Shown here: one piece after another, positions 57,094 through 64,000 of the stretch | Layout of the letters: every line of letters begins with the position of its first letter | How positions within the stretch are numbered: position 1 is the stretch's first letter | Assembly (NCBI RefSeq): GCF_029510815.1 | Contig: NZ_CP120360.1 | Location: 1,488,001 to 1,552,000, forward strand | Length of the DNA stretch: 64,000 nt | Direction: 5' to 3' | Source: Janibacter sp. DB-40 | Lineage (GTDB): Bacteria > Actinomycetota > Actinomycetes > Actinomycetales > Dermatophilaceae | Notes under the pieces: generated by a model | What the model was told of the DNA's origin: nothing | The model's input: only the letters and a program-made list of their open reading frames with translations | Database searches by the model: none | Made by a program: the position numbers and the translations under genes

Positions 57094-58203
57094 ATGCCCA
57101 CCCCGGATGATGCGCACGCCCTCCACCCCTACGACGCCGTCCTCGTGCAGTCCTTCGGCGGGCCCGAGGGGCCCGATGACGTCCTGCCCTTCCTCCGTCG
57201 GGTCACCGCCGGCCGCGGGGTGCCCGACGAGCGCCTCGCCGAGGTGGGGGAGCACTACGAGCGGGTCGGCGGGGTGAGCCCGCTGCCGGCGCTCAACCGG
57301 CGCCTCGTGGCGGAGCTGTCGGCCGAGCTCGAGGACCGGGGCCACCCCCTTCCCGTGGTGCTGGGCAACCGCAACTCCGCCCCCTTCGTCAGGGACGCCC
57401 TGGGCGAGCTCGCCGCGAAGGGGGCCGGCCGGGTCGTCGTCATCGCCACCAGCGCCTGGCGCAGCTACTCCTCGTGCCGCCAGTACCGCGAGGACCTCGC
57501 GCGTGCGGCCGGGGACTTCCCCGGTCTGGCCCTGGACAAGGTGCGTCCCTTCGGCGAGCACCCCGGCTTCGCCGGCATCTTCGCCCGCGACACCCTCGCC
57601 GCGGCCCGCGAGGCCGTGGGGCGGGTCGGCGCGGAGCACGTCGCGCTGCTCTTCGTCACCCACTCCATCCCCGACGCGATGGACGAGACCTCCGGGCCGG
57701 GCGACGGGGAGGGGCGGGCCTACTCGACCGACCAGGCCGAGACGGCCGCCGCGATCCTCGCGGAGGTCGACACCGCGCTCGGCACGGACCTGCCCGGCGG
57801 GCTGGCCTTCTGCTCCCGCTCGGGCTCCCCGCGCACCCCGTGGCTGGAACCGGACGTCAACGACCGGATCCGTGAGCTCGAGGGCGAGGGGATCCAGCAC
57901 GTCGTGGTCGTCCCCCTCGGCTTCGTCTCCGACCACATGGAGGTCGTCCACGACCTCGACGTCGAGGCGGCGGAGACCGCTGCCGAGGTCGGGATCGGCA
58001 TGACGAGGGTGACGACACCGGGCGCGGACCCGGCCTTCGTGGCCGGGCTGGCCGACCTGCTGCTCGAGCGGGCGGCGGAGGCGCGGGGCGAGGGGCCGGT
58101 GCGGGCCACCTGGCGCGACCTCGACTCCCACCCCTCGGTGTGCCCGGTCGGGTGCTGCCCCAACCTGCGCACCGCCGAGCCGGCGCTGTGCGGGCAGGAC
58201 TGA
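57094..58203 (+). CDS. cpfC: coproporphyrin III ferrochelatase
   Basis: This 369-residue enzyme inserts iron into coproporphyrin III in the Gram-positive haem route. The start DAVLVQSFGGPEGPDDVLPF is diagnostic. The metal-site His lies in VIATSAWRSY and in FVTHSIPDAM, and the conserved VVPLGFVSDHMEVVHDLD follows. The C-terminus has VCPVGCCPNL, the cysteines that bind a [2Fe-2S] cluster in actinobacterial ferrochelatases. ATG 57094 is set by the -10 spacing. The phosphatase gene follows 2 bases after the stop. Confidence 0.93.
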   Translation: MPTPDDAHALHPYDAVLVQSFGGPEGPDDVLPFLRRVTAGRGVPDERLAEVGEHYERVGGVSPLPALNRRLVAELSAELEDRGHPLPVVLGNRNSAPFVRDALGELAAKGAGRVVVIATSAWRSYSSCRQYREDLARAAGDFPGLALDKVRPFGEHPGFAGIFARDTLAAAREAVGRVGAEHVALLFVTHSIPDAMDETSGPGDGEGRAYSTDQAETAAAILAEVDTALGTDLPGGLAFCSRSGSPRTPWLEPDVNDRIRELEGEGIQHVVVVPLGFVSDHMEVVHDLDVEAAETAAEVGIGMTRVTTPGADPAFVAGLADLLLERAAEARGEGPVRATWRDLDSHPSVCPVGCCPNLRTAEPALCGQD

Positions 58204-58205
58204 GC

Positions 58206-59069
58206 ATGGACCTTTCCGTGCCGACCACGGTCGATCCGTCGGCACTGCGCGAGGTCGCCGAGCAGGTCGCGCTCGAGGCCGGACGGCTCATCGTGCAGGA
58301 GCGTCCACGGGACCTCGGTGTGGCCGAGACAAAGACCTCGGCCACCGACGTCGTCACGGTCATGGACCAGCGCAGCCAGGACCTGCTGCTCACCCGTCTG
58401 GGTGAGCTGCGACCCGACGACGGCTTCCACGGCGAGGAGCGCGGCGGTCGGGTCGGCACCTCGGGCATCTCGTGGGTCGTCGACCCCATCGACGGCACCG
58501 TGAACTACCTCTACGGGATCCCGGCGTACGCGGTCTCGGTCGCGGCCGTCGTCGGCGACCCGACGACCCCCGGGGCGTGGCGCCCCGTGGCGGGGGCCGT
58601 GGTCAACCCGGTGACGGGGGAGTGCTTCACCGCCGCCCTCGACGCCGGCGCGCACCGTGCGGTGGACTCCGGACCGCGGCGTGCGTTGCGGGTCCCCGAC
58701 GCCCCGCTCGGGCTGTCCCTGTGCGGGACCGGCTTCGGCTACGACCCCGACCGCCGACGCTGGCAGGGCGAGGTCCTCGCCCGGGTCGTGCCGGAGGTGC
58801 GGGACATCCGGCGCATCGGCAGCGCGGCGCTGGACCTCTGCCGGATCGCCGACGGCAGCCTCGACGTCTACTACGAGCGCGGCCTCAACCCGTGGGACAT
58901 GGCCGCAGGGTGGTTGGTCGCCACCGAGGCCGGGGGACTGGTCACCGACCTCGAGGGAGGTCACCCGAGCACGGCGATGACCATCGCCGGCGGGCCCGGC
59001 AACCACGCCGACCTGCGGGCCCTCCTGACCGGCGTGCTGGCCCGGGTCGGGCCCGAGAAGGACCACTGA
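58206..59069 (+). CDS. inositol monophosphatase family protein (SuhB-like)
   Basis: This 287-residue Mg2+-dependent phosphatase shows the two family signatures: WVVDPIDGTVNYLYGIP (motif 1, Asp ligands) and GLNPWDMAAGWLVATEAGG (motif 2). The first Glu ligand lies in GFHGEERGGR. It may free inositol or a sugar from its phosphate. Position matches Mtb suhB (Rv2701c). ATG 58206 follows cpfC by 2 bases and shares its promoter. After it, 130 bases hold the promoter of the DUF4193 gene. Confidence 0.9.
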   Translation: MDLSVPTTVDPSALREVAEQVALEAGRLIVQERPRDLGVAETKTSATDVVTVMDQRSQDLLLTRLGELRPDDGFHGEERGGRVGTSGISWVVDPIDGTVNYLYGIPAYAVSVAAVVGDPTTPGAWRPVAGAVVNPVTGECFTAALDAGAHRAVDSGPRRALRVPDAPLGLSLCGTGFGYDPDRRRWQGEVLARVVPEVRDIRRIGSAALDLCRIADGSLDVYYERGLNPWDMAAGWLVATEAGGLVTDLEGGHPSTAMTIAGGPGNHADLRALLTGVLARVGPEKDH

Positions 59070-59199
59070 GCGGTTGAGGGTGGCGCGAGACGGACAGATG
59101 GGGCACAATCCGGCGCGCCGGGCACAAATTCAGCACTTGCTGCGTTGACAACGGCGCACCACAGTTCCAGCCCCGCTAGCCCCCAAGGAATCAGGAGAA

Positions 59200-59499
59200 A
59201 TGGCGACCGACTACGACGCTCCCCGCAAGTCCGACGACGAACTGTCCGAGGACTCGATCGAGGAGCTCAAGACCCGACGCGGAGACGCGAGCTCGTCCAA
59301 TGTCGACGTCGACGAGACGGAGATGGCCGAAGGCTTCGAGCTGCCGGGGGCCGACCTCTCCGGTGAGGAGATGTCGGTGCGGGTCGTCCCGCGCCAGGCA
59401 GACGAGTTCACGTGCACGAGCTGTTTCCTCGTGCACCATCGCAGCCAGCTGGCCGAGGACGGGAAGAACGGACCGGTCTGCACCGAGTGTGCTGCCTGA
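59200..59499 (+). CDS. DUF4193 protein
   Basis: This 99-residue acidic protein starts MATDYDAPRKSDDELSEDSI, the hallmark of DUF4193, and ends in a zinc-ribbon-like pair CTSCFLVHHRSQLA and CTEC. It is conserved in actinobacteria between suhB and dut (Mtb Rv2699c); function unknown. A clear AGGAG site lies before ATG 59200. A TTGACA hexamer at 59145-59150 may be its -35, but no -10 sits at the right distance. Confidence 0.9.
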   Translation: MATDYDAPRKSDDELSEDSIEELKTRRGDASSSNVDVDETEMAEGFELPGADLSGEEMSVRVVPRQADEFTCTSCFLVHHRSQLAEDGKNGPVCTECAA

Positions 59500-59502
59500 C
59501 CG

Positions 59503-59979
59503 GTGCCTGACTCTCCGCGGCCGCGTATCCCGGTGCACCTCGTGCACCGGGACGCAGTGGTGCCCGCGTACGCCAGGGAGGGCGACGCCGGCGCCGACCT
59601 GACCTCGGTCGCCGAGGTCGTCATCGCTCCGGGTGAACGGACCCTCGTGCCCACCGGGGTCAGCCTCGCGCTGCCCCGTGGCTGGGTCGGACTGGTCCAC
59701 CCGCGCTCCGGTCTCGCGGCCAGGCACGGCATCTCGGTCGTGAACGCGCCGGGGACCGTGGACTCGGGGTACCGGGGCGAGATCCTGGTGAACCTCGTCA
59801 ACCACGACCCGCAGACCCCCTTCACGGTCCGCGTCGGGGACCGGATCGCGCAGCTCGTGCTCCAGGAGGTGGGCGAAGGGGAGTTCCTCCCCGTGGATTC
59901 GCTTCCACCGAGTGACCGGGGTGACACTGGACACGGATCCACTGGGGGCTTCGGCCCCGTGTCGACGACAGGACGATGA
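59503..59979 (+). CDS. dut: dUTP diphosphatase
   Basis: This 158-residue trimeric dUTPase prevents uracil in DNA. The five motifs are visible: EGDAGADLTS, VHPRSGLAARHG, NAPGTVDSGYRGEI, RVGDRIAQLV and the Gly-rich C-terminal arm GSTGGFGPV that closes over the site. GTG 59503 follows the DUF4193 gene by 3 bases; the stop overlaps the DUF3710 start. The arrangement is that of Mtb Rv2697c. Confidence 0.96.
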   Translation: MPDSPRPRIPVHLVHRDAVVPAYAREGDAGADLTSVAEVVIAPGERTLVPTGVSLALPRGWVGLVHPRSGLAARHGISVVNAPGTVDSGYRGEILVNLVNHDPQTPFTVRVGDRIAQLVLQEVGEGEFLPVDSLPPSDRGDTGHGSTGGFGPVSTTGR

Positions 59980-60755
59980 TGATGTTCGGGCGGAAGAAGA
60001 AGCAGGGCTCCGAGGAGACGGCGGACGCGGCCCCGGAGTCGGTCGCGCCGCAGCCCGCCGGGTCCGGGACGGAGCCTGCCGCCGGTGATCCCGCCGGGAC
60101 CACCGCCGAGCCGTCGCCCGCGGGGGCCCCGCACGAAGGTCCGCGGGACAGCGCCGACGTCGAGGACCTCGGGTCGCTGGTCGACCTGGGCGCCGTGCAC
60201 GCCCGCCCCGCGCCGGGCATGGAGCTGCGGCTGGAGCTCGACCCCAAGACCAACGACGTCTCCGGCCTGCAGATGGGCAACGACGACGGCGCCGTCCAGG
60301 TGCAGGTCTTCGCGGCGCCCCGCTCGAGCGGGATCTGGGAGGAGATCCGCGGCGAGATCTCCGAGATGATCGCCGGCAACGGCGGCACCGTCGAGGAGGC
60401 CGAGGGCCCCTTCGGCCCCGAGCTGCGCACCCGCCTGGCCCAGTCGGGGCCACAGGGCCGCACCGTCTTCGCCCCGGCCGTCTTCGCGGGCGTCGACGGA
60501 CCCCGGTGGTTCCTGCGTGCGGTCTACTCGGGCGCCCCGGCGGTCGACGAGTCGGCCCGGGCAACGTTCGACGAGTGCGTGCGCTCGATCGTCGTCACCC
60601 GCGGCGACGAGCCTCGTGCCCCCCGCGAGATGCTGCCGCTGACGATGCCCGAGGGCGCCACGAAGGGCCCCGTGGAGCTCGACGAGGACGGCACCCCCGC
60701 GGGCGACGACCTCCAGCCCTTCGAGCGAGGCCCCGAGATCACCGAGGTCCGCTGA
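59976..60755 (+). CDS. DUF3710 protein
   Basis: This 259-residue protein starts MMMFGRKKKQGSEE, followed by a Pro/Ala/Glu-rich disordered lead of about 55 residues. The conserved domain has DLGAVHARPAPGMELRLEL, VQVQVFAAPRSSGIWEEIRGEI and WFLRAVYSGAPAVDE. No catalytic residues are evident; function unknown. It overlaps dut by four bases and shares a base with the next start, so it lies in a tight operon (Mtb Rv2696c). Confidence 0.88.
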   Translation: MMMFGRKKKQGSEETADAAPESVAPQPAGSGTEPAAGDPAGTTAEPSPAGAPHEGPRDSADVEDLGSLVDLGAVHARPAPGMELRLELDPKTNDVSGLQMGNDDGAVQVQVFAAPRSSGIWEEIRGEISEMIAGNGGTVEEAEGPFGPELRTRLAQSGPQGRTVFAPAVFAGVDGPRWFLRAVYSGAPAVDESARATFDECVRSIVVTRGDEPRAPREMLPLTMPEGATKGPVELDEDGTPAGDDLQPFERGPEITEVR

Positions 60756-61114
60756 TGACCCTCCTGCGACGACTGGTCGACCTCGGTCGCTCCGACGACG
60801 ACGTCGCCGCGGGGGAGCTGCGCGAGGCGGCGATGGCGCACGGGTGCCACCCGATCTCCCCGGACACCGACCGTGAGGTCGTGACCGTCGCCGGCACGAT
60901 CGTGGCCGTGACCCTGCGGCCGCGTGCGACCGTCCCGGCGCTCGTGGCCACGCTCTACGACGGCTCCCTGAGCGTCCAGCTGGTCTGGCTCGGTCGACGG
61001 CGCATCGCCGGCATCGAGCCCGGCTCCTACGTCAAGGTGCGCGGGCTGCTGTGCCGTCCGGGTGGGGTGGCGACCATCTACAACCCGGCCTACGAGCTGA
61101 CGCCCCGTGGGTGA
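60755..61114 (+). CDS. OB-fold nucleic-acid-binding protein
   Basis: This 119-residue protein has an N-terminal helix and then five strands typical of an OB-fold: VVTVAGTIVAVTLRP, ALVATLYDGSLSVQLVWLG, IEPGSYVKVRGLLC and ATIYNPAYEL. It resembles the tRNA/RecG-type OB domains; nucleic-acid binding is inferred from fold only. It shares a base with DUF3710 and overlaps DUF3159 by eight. Mtb Rv2694c is at the same place. Confidence 0.85.
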   Translation: MTLLRRLVDLGRSDDDVAAGELREAAMAHGCHPISPDTDREVVTVAGTIVAVTLRPRATVPALVATLYDGSLSVQLVWLGRRRIAGIEPGSYVKVRGLLCRPGGVATIYNPAYELTPRG

Positions 61115-61838
61115 GAGCGCCCGCCCGTCGACGACGGAGCCCGCGCGGCCCACCGTCGAGGCGCTGATCCGGCACCGGCTCGGGGAGGCCCTCGGCGGCG
61201 TGCGCGGGTCCCTCGAGACGACGACCCCCATGCTCGCCTTCGTCATCGTGTGGGCGGCGACGAAGGACCGGACCCTGTCCCTCGGCGCGGCCGCGGCGGT
61301 GACGGTCGTGCTGGCGCTCGCGCGCCTGGTGCAGCGGCAGACCCTCCAGTTCGTCCTCACCTCGGTCCTCGCGACCGCGCTCGCGGCCTTCTTCGCCCTG
61401 CGGACGGGGCAGGCGGAGGACGCCTTCCTCCCGGGCATCCTCACCTCGCTGGCCTACCTGGTGGCCTCGGTCGTGTCGGTCCTCGTGCGCTGGCCGCTCG
61501 TGGGCCTGATGCTCGGTGCGGTCGACCAGGACGCCGTCGCCGAGGGGGACTGGTTCCGCTGGCGTCGCAACCCCGCGGCGGTGGCCGTGTGCACCCGGCT
61601 GACCCTCGTCCTGGTCGGCGTCTACGTCATCCGGGTCGGGGTCATGGGCCCGCTCTACCTGGCCGACCACGTCGCCGGGCTGACGATCACCAAGGTCGTG
61701 CTCGGCTGGCCCCTGTGGGCCGGGGCGGTCGCGGTCATGGGCGCGATGCTCCTCAAGGGGAGCACGCCGATCGACCCGGACGACGAGCTGGTCCACCCGA
61801 GCGACCTCGAGCAGCGGCCGGCCAGCTCGGGGGAGTGA
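61107..61838 (+). CDS. DUF3159 membrane protein
   Basis: This 243-residue protein has about five to six membrane helices (residues 45-210), with the conserved LTSLAYLVASVVSVLVRWPLVG and a DWFRWRRNP loop. The N-terminus is cytosolic (VEALIRHRLGEALGGVRGSLE). It is conserved between an OB-fold gene and the ceo genes in actinobacteria (Mtb Rv2693c). Its role is unknown; transport linked to the nearby K+ regulators is only a guess. GTG 61107 overlaps the upstream gene by eight bases. Confidence 0.88.
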   Translation: MGESARPSTTEPARPTVEALIRHRLGEALGGVRGSLETTTPMLAFVIVWAATKDRTLSLGAAAAVTVVLALARLVQRQTLQFVLTSVLATALAAFFALRTGQAEDAFLPGILTSLAYLVASVVSVLVRWPLVGLMLGAVDQDAVAEGDWFRWRRNPAAVAVCTRLTLVLVGVYVIRVGVMGPLYLADHVAGLTITKVVLGWPLWAGAVAVMGAMLLKGSTPIDPDDELVHPSDLEQRPASSGE

Positions 61839-61850
61839 CCCCCTTCGCCC

Positions 61851-62537
61851 TCAGTCGCCGCCGTGGTGGCGGGCGGGCTGCCCGGGACGCATCATCGCCT
61901 CGAGGTGGGGCTCCGCCTCCGTCGTGGTGAGGAAGAGCAGCTCGTCATGGGCCTCGAGGGCGTCGTCTGGGCCCGGGCCGATCGGCCGCGCGTCCCGGAT
62001 GATCCCGACGAGGAGGGTGTCCTGGGGGAAGTCGATGTCCCCGACGCGACGGCCGACATTGGGGTTGTCCGGCGGGAGGGTGATGCCGGCCATCGAGGCG
62101 CTGCCCTGCTGGAAGTCGAAGATGCGCACGAGGTCGCCCACACTGACGGCCTCCTCCACGAGTGCGGTCATCAGGCGCGGCGTGGAGACCGCGACGTCCA
62201 CGCCCCACGACTCGTCGAACATCCACTCGTTCTTCGGGTTGTTCACCCGGGCGACGGTGCGCGGGATGCCGAACTCGGTCTTGGCCAGCAGGGAGACGAC
62301 GAGGTTGGCCTTGTCGTCCCCGGTCGCGGCCACGACGACATCGCCCGTCTGCAGCGCGGCCTCCTGCAGCGTGGCGATCTCGCAGGCATCGCCGGCGAGC
62401 CAGCCGGCCCGGGGGAGGCGGGACATCCGCTCCTCCGTGGTCGCCTTGTCGATGAAGAGCACCTCGTGCTCGTTGTCGAGCAGCTCCTGGCCGATGGACG
62501 TCCCCACGGACCCGGCTCCGACGATGATGACGCGCAT
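61851..62537 (-). CDS. ceoC: TrkA-family K+ channel/transport regulator (CeoC-like)
   Basis: This 228-residue cytosolic protein has an N-terminal NAD(H)-binding RCK domain (MRVIIVGAGSVGTSIGQEL; LAGDACEIATLQEA; VAATGDDKANLVVSLLAK) and a C-terminal RCK_C part from about 140. It resembles Mtb CeoC (Rv2692). Together with CeoB it is thought to control K+ uptake in response to NADH or nucleotides. It starts 2 bases after the ceoB stop and ends convergent with DUF3159; a 5-bp GC stem at 61829-61843 lies between. Confidence 0.9.
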   Translation of the reverse strand: MRVIIVGAGSVGTSIGQELLDNEHEVLFIDKATTEERMSRLPRAGWLAGDACEIATLQEAALQTGDVVVAATGDDKANLVVSLLAKTEFGIPRTVARVNNPKNEWMFDESWGVDVAVSTPRLMTALVEEAVSVGDLVRIFDFQQGSASMAGITLPPDNPNVGRRVGDIDFPQDTLLVGIIRDARPIGPGPDDALEAHDELLFLTTTEAEPHLEAMMRPGQPARHHGGD

Positions 62538-62539
62538 GC

Positions 62540-63205
62540 TCAGCTCTCCCTCGGGGGTGGGTTGTCGAGGATGCGCTCCACCGCGTCGAGGCGGGGACGC
62601 TCGATGACGAGGTGGAGCAGGTCGCCCTCCTGGTGGACCGTCTGCGGCCCGGGAAGCACGCCCTCGCCCAACCGGGTCACGTAGGCCACCCGGGCCCCGG
62701 TCAGCTCCTCGACCCGGGTCAGGGACACGCCCACCCAGCTCTCGTCCACCGCCATCTCGGCGATGACGATCCGCCCGGACGCATCGGCCATCTCGCTGGC
62801 GAGCCCCTGGGGCAGGAGGCGCCGCAGCATCTGGTCGGCCGTCCACCGGACGGTGGCGACCGTCGGGATCCCGAGGCGCTGGTAGACCTGCGCCCGGTCC
62901 GGGTCGTAGATGCGGGCGACGACGTGCTGGACGCCGAAGGTCTCGCGGGCGACGCGCGCGGCGAGGATGTTGGAGTTGTCCCCGCTGGAGACCGCCGCGA
63001 GCGCGTGGGCGTCCTCGATCCCCGCCTTGAGCAGGGTGTCGCGGTCGAAGCCGACGCCGGCGACGCGTCGGCCGGTGAAGTCGCTGCCGAGGCGCTGGAA
63101 GGACGCGGGGTTCTGGTCGACGACGGCGACATCGTGGCCCATCCCCTCCAGGGAACGCGCCAACGATGCGCCGACCCGGCCGCAGCCCATGATCACGAAG
63201 TGCAC
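62540..63205 (-). CDS. ceoB: TrkA-family K+ channel/transport regulator (CeoB-like)
   Basis: This 221-residue RCK protein starts MHFVIMGCGRVGASLARSL, a Rossmann nucleotide site, then VAVVDQNP (Asp for ribose), GVGFDRDTLLKAGIED and AAVSSGDNSNILAARVARE. A C-terminal RCK_C domain follows. It resembles Mtb CeoB (Rv2691). GTG 63205 is leaderless: TAACGT lies 6 bases upstream. It is divergent from the APC permease gene, whose product may be a K+ transporter, so regulator and transporter could act together. Confidence 0.9.
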   Translation of the reverse strand: MHFVIMGCGRVGASLARSLEGMGHDVAVVDQNPASFQRLGSDFTGRRVAGVGFDRDTLLKAGIEDAHALAAVSSGDNSNILAARVARETFGVQHVVARIYDPDRAQVYQRLGIPTVATVRWTADQMLRRLLPQGLASEMADASGRIVIAEMAVDESWVGVSLTRVEELTGARVAYVTRLGEGVLPGPQTVHQEGDLLHLVIERPRLDAVERILDNPPPRES

Positions 63206-63211
63206 ACGACG

Positions 63212-63243
63212 ACGTTACTCGCCGGGCGCCCGCGGCCTACACT
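63212..63243. promoter_or_regulatory. back-to-back leaderless promoters of ceoB (-) and the APC permease (+)
   Basis: Minus strand: TAACGT (63212-63217) lies 6 bases before GTG 63205. Plus strand: TACACT (63238-63243) lies 6 bases before GTG 63250. The 20-base gap between the -10 boxes holds both -35 regions, which overlap. Confidence 0.55.
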
Positions 63244-63249
63244 CGCCGG

Positions 63250-64000
63250 GTGTCTTCAGGACAACTTCTCAAGCGCATGGTCCTCGGTCGCGCGAAACGC
63301 AGCGACCGGCTGGGCGAGACGCTGCTCCCGAAGCGCATCGCCCTCCCGGTCTTCGCCAGCGACACGCTGAGCTCCGTCGCCTACGCACCGGACGAGATCC
63401 TGCTGACCCTGGGCCTGGCCGGGGGGGCGCTCGCGGTCACCAGGTCGTGGCCGGTCGCCCTGGCCGTCGTCGCCGTCATGGTGGTCGTGATCGCCAGCTA
63501 CCGGCAGAACGTGCACGCCTACCCGTCCGGGGGCGGCGACTACGAGATCGCCAGCACGAACCTGGGCCCCCGCGCCGGCCTGACCGTCGCCAGTGCGCTC
63601 ATCGTCGACTACGTGCTGACGGTCGCGGTGTCGATCTCCTCCGGGGTGCAGAACGCCGCGGCCGCCTTCGGGTTCCTCGAGGGACACGAGGTGGTCGCCG
63701 GTCTCGTCCTCATCGCCGCGCTCACCGCGGTCAACCTGCGAGGGGTGCGCGAGTCGGGACGCACCTTCGCCGTCCCCACCTACCTCTTCATGCTCACCGT
63801 GCTCGGGATGGCCATGGTCGCCATCGTGCGACGCACCACGGGGACGCTGCCGCAGGCCGAGAGCGCCGGCCTGACGCTCGCGCCCGAGCCGGGCTACGAG
63901 CAGCTGGGCACCCTCGCCATGGCCTTCCTGGTCCTGCGGGCCTTCTCCTCCGGGTGTGCGGCTCTGACCGGTGTGCAGGCGATCAGCAACGGCGTGCCGG
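63250..64000 (+). CDS. APC-family (KUP/amino-acid-like) permease, N-terminal 250 residues (3' end outside window)
   Basis: The frame is open from GTG 63250 to the window end. A basic lead (VSSGQLLKRMVLGRAKRSDRL) precedes membrane helices with LPVFASDTLSSVAYAPDEIL, a Gly-rich SYRQNVHAYPSGGGDYEIA segment and VSISSGVQNAAAAFGF. This is the APC-type permease always found divergent to ceoB in actinobacteria (Mtb Rv2690c). The conserved Y-A-P-D-E-I and G-G-D-Y-E motifs differ from typical amino-acid permeases and may indicate K+ or polyamine transport. The C-terminal half is not in the window. Confidence 0.85.
   Translation, partial: MSSGQLLKRMVLGRAKRSDRLGETLLPKRIALPVFASDTLSSVAYAPDEILLTLGLAGGALAVTRSWPVALAVVAVMVVVIASYRQNVHAYPSGGGDYEIASTNLGPRAGLTVASALIVDYVLTVAVSISSGVQNAAAAFGFLEGHEVVAGLVLIAALTAVNLRGVRESGRTFAVPTYLFMLTVLGMAMVAIVRRTTGTLPQAESAGLTLAPEPGYEQLGTLAMAFLVLRAFSSGCAALTGVQAISNGVP

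Noticed and set aside
59145..59150. TTGACA as -35 of the DUF4193 gene
   Set aside because: No -10 hexamer lies 16-18 bases downstream. Kept only as a remark under that gene.

Overview
The window is high-GC DNA (roughly 70% by eye) with dense, overlapping genes, actinobacterial gene families and no tRNA, rRNA, CRISPR array, insertion sequence or prophage that I could see. Gene content and order resemble two conserved actinobacterial core blocks. One matches Mycobacterium tuberculosis Rv2205c-Rv2169c (glycerate kinase, erpA, adoK, ctaC, the qcr operon, trpD, fadD15, plsC, aroG, a Ser/Thr kinase with its Rv2175c-type partner, idsA2, DUF3040). The other matches Rv2690c-Rv2701c (APC permease, ceoBC, DUF3159, OB-fold, DUF3710, dut, DUF4193, suhB). 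I infer a Gram-positive actinobacterium of the order Micrococcales, probably an Intrasporangiaceae relative such as Janibacter. That placement is inference; no marker gene was compared.

Layout. 1-6.9 kb: end of glxK, erpA, adenosine kinase, a frameshifted aat, an odd class V aminotransferase, and ctaCDF (cytochrome oxidase subunits II, I and IV). 6.9-9.8 kb: an L,D-transpeptidase lipoprotein, a small metallopeptidase and a Bcr/CflA-type transporter. 9.8-14.2 kb: ctaE-qcrCAB, which with ctaCDF encodes the bc1-aa3 respiratory supercomplex. 14.2-25.9 kb: a pseudo-receiver protein, trpD, an AsnC-type domain protein, a DEDDh/GIY-YIG protein, fadD15, two SRPBCC proteins, an ArsA-like protein and tandem ROK kinases. 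25.9-34.9 kb: an acyltransferase, a MacS-type two-component system, class II DAHP synthase, a PASTA kinase (frameshifted), a LysM-transglycosylase, an Rv2175c-like DNA-binding protein and a prenyl synthase. 35.0-42.4 kb: an SOS-box-controlled cassette (DUF6504, HEPN-type SAV_6107 protein, DnaE2), then a methyltransferase and DinB. 42.4-50.4 kb: DUF3040, DUF456, DUF7455, a second type IIA topoisomerase pair (parE/parC-like) and an amino-acid permease. 50.4-64 kb: a GNAT/acyl-CoA-synthetase fusion, DUF5998, a phosphodiesterase, tdk, sepH, cpfC, a SuhB-like phosphatase, DUF4193, dut, DUF3710, an OB-fold protein, DUF3159, the ceoB/ceoC K+ regulators and the start of an APC permease.

Three window-wide patterns stand out. 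First, an A/T-initial -10 hexamer (TAnnnT-like) lies 6-7 bases before the start codon of about a dozen genes, which points to widespread leaderless transcription and helps choose starts. Second, the octamer CGAAGGGG/CCCCTTCG recurs about 30 times, inside genes and as the arms of terminator hairpins. Third, four genes (aat, the 25.2 kb membrane protein, the PASTA kinase and sepH) are each broken by what looks like one missing base in a G/C run; two of those runs lie in the octamer. These may be assembly errors rather than real lesions.

No single wholly new system is evident. The best candidates for follow-up are the octamer, the SOS cassette without visible imuA/imuB, the ArsA-like protein lacking a P-loop, and the aminotransferase lacking the PLP lysine.
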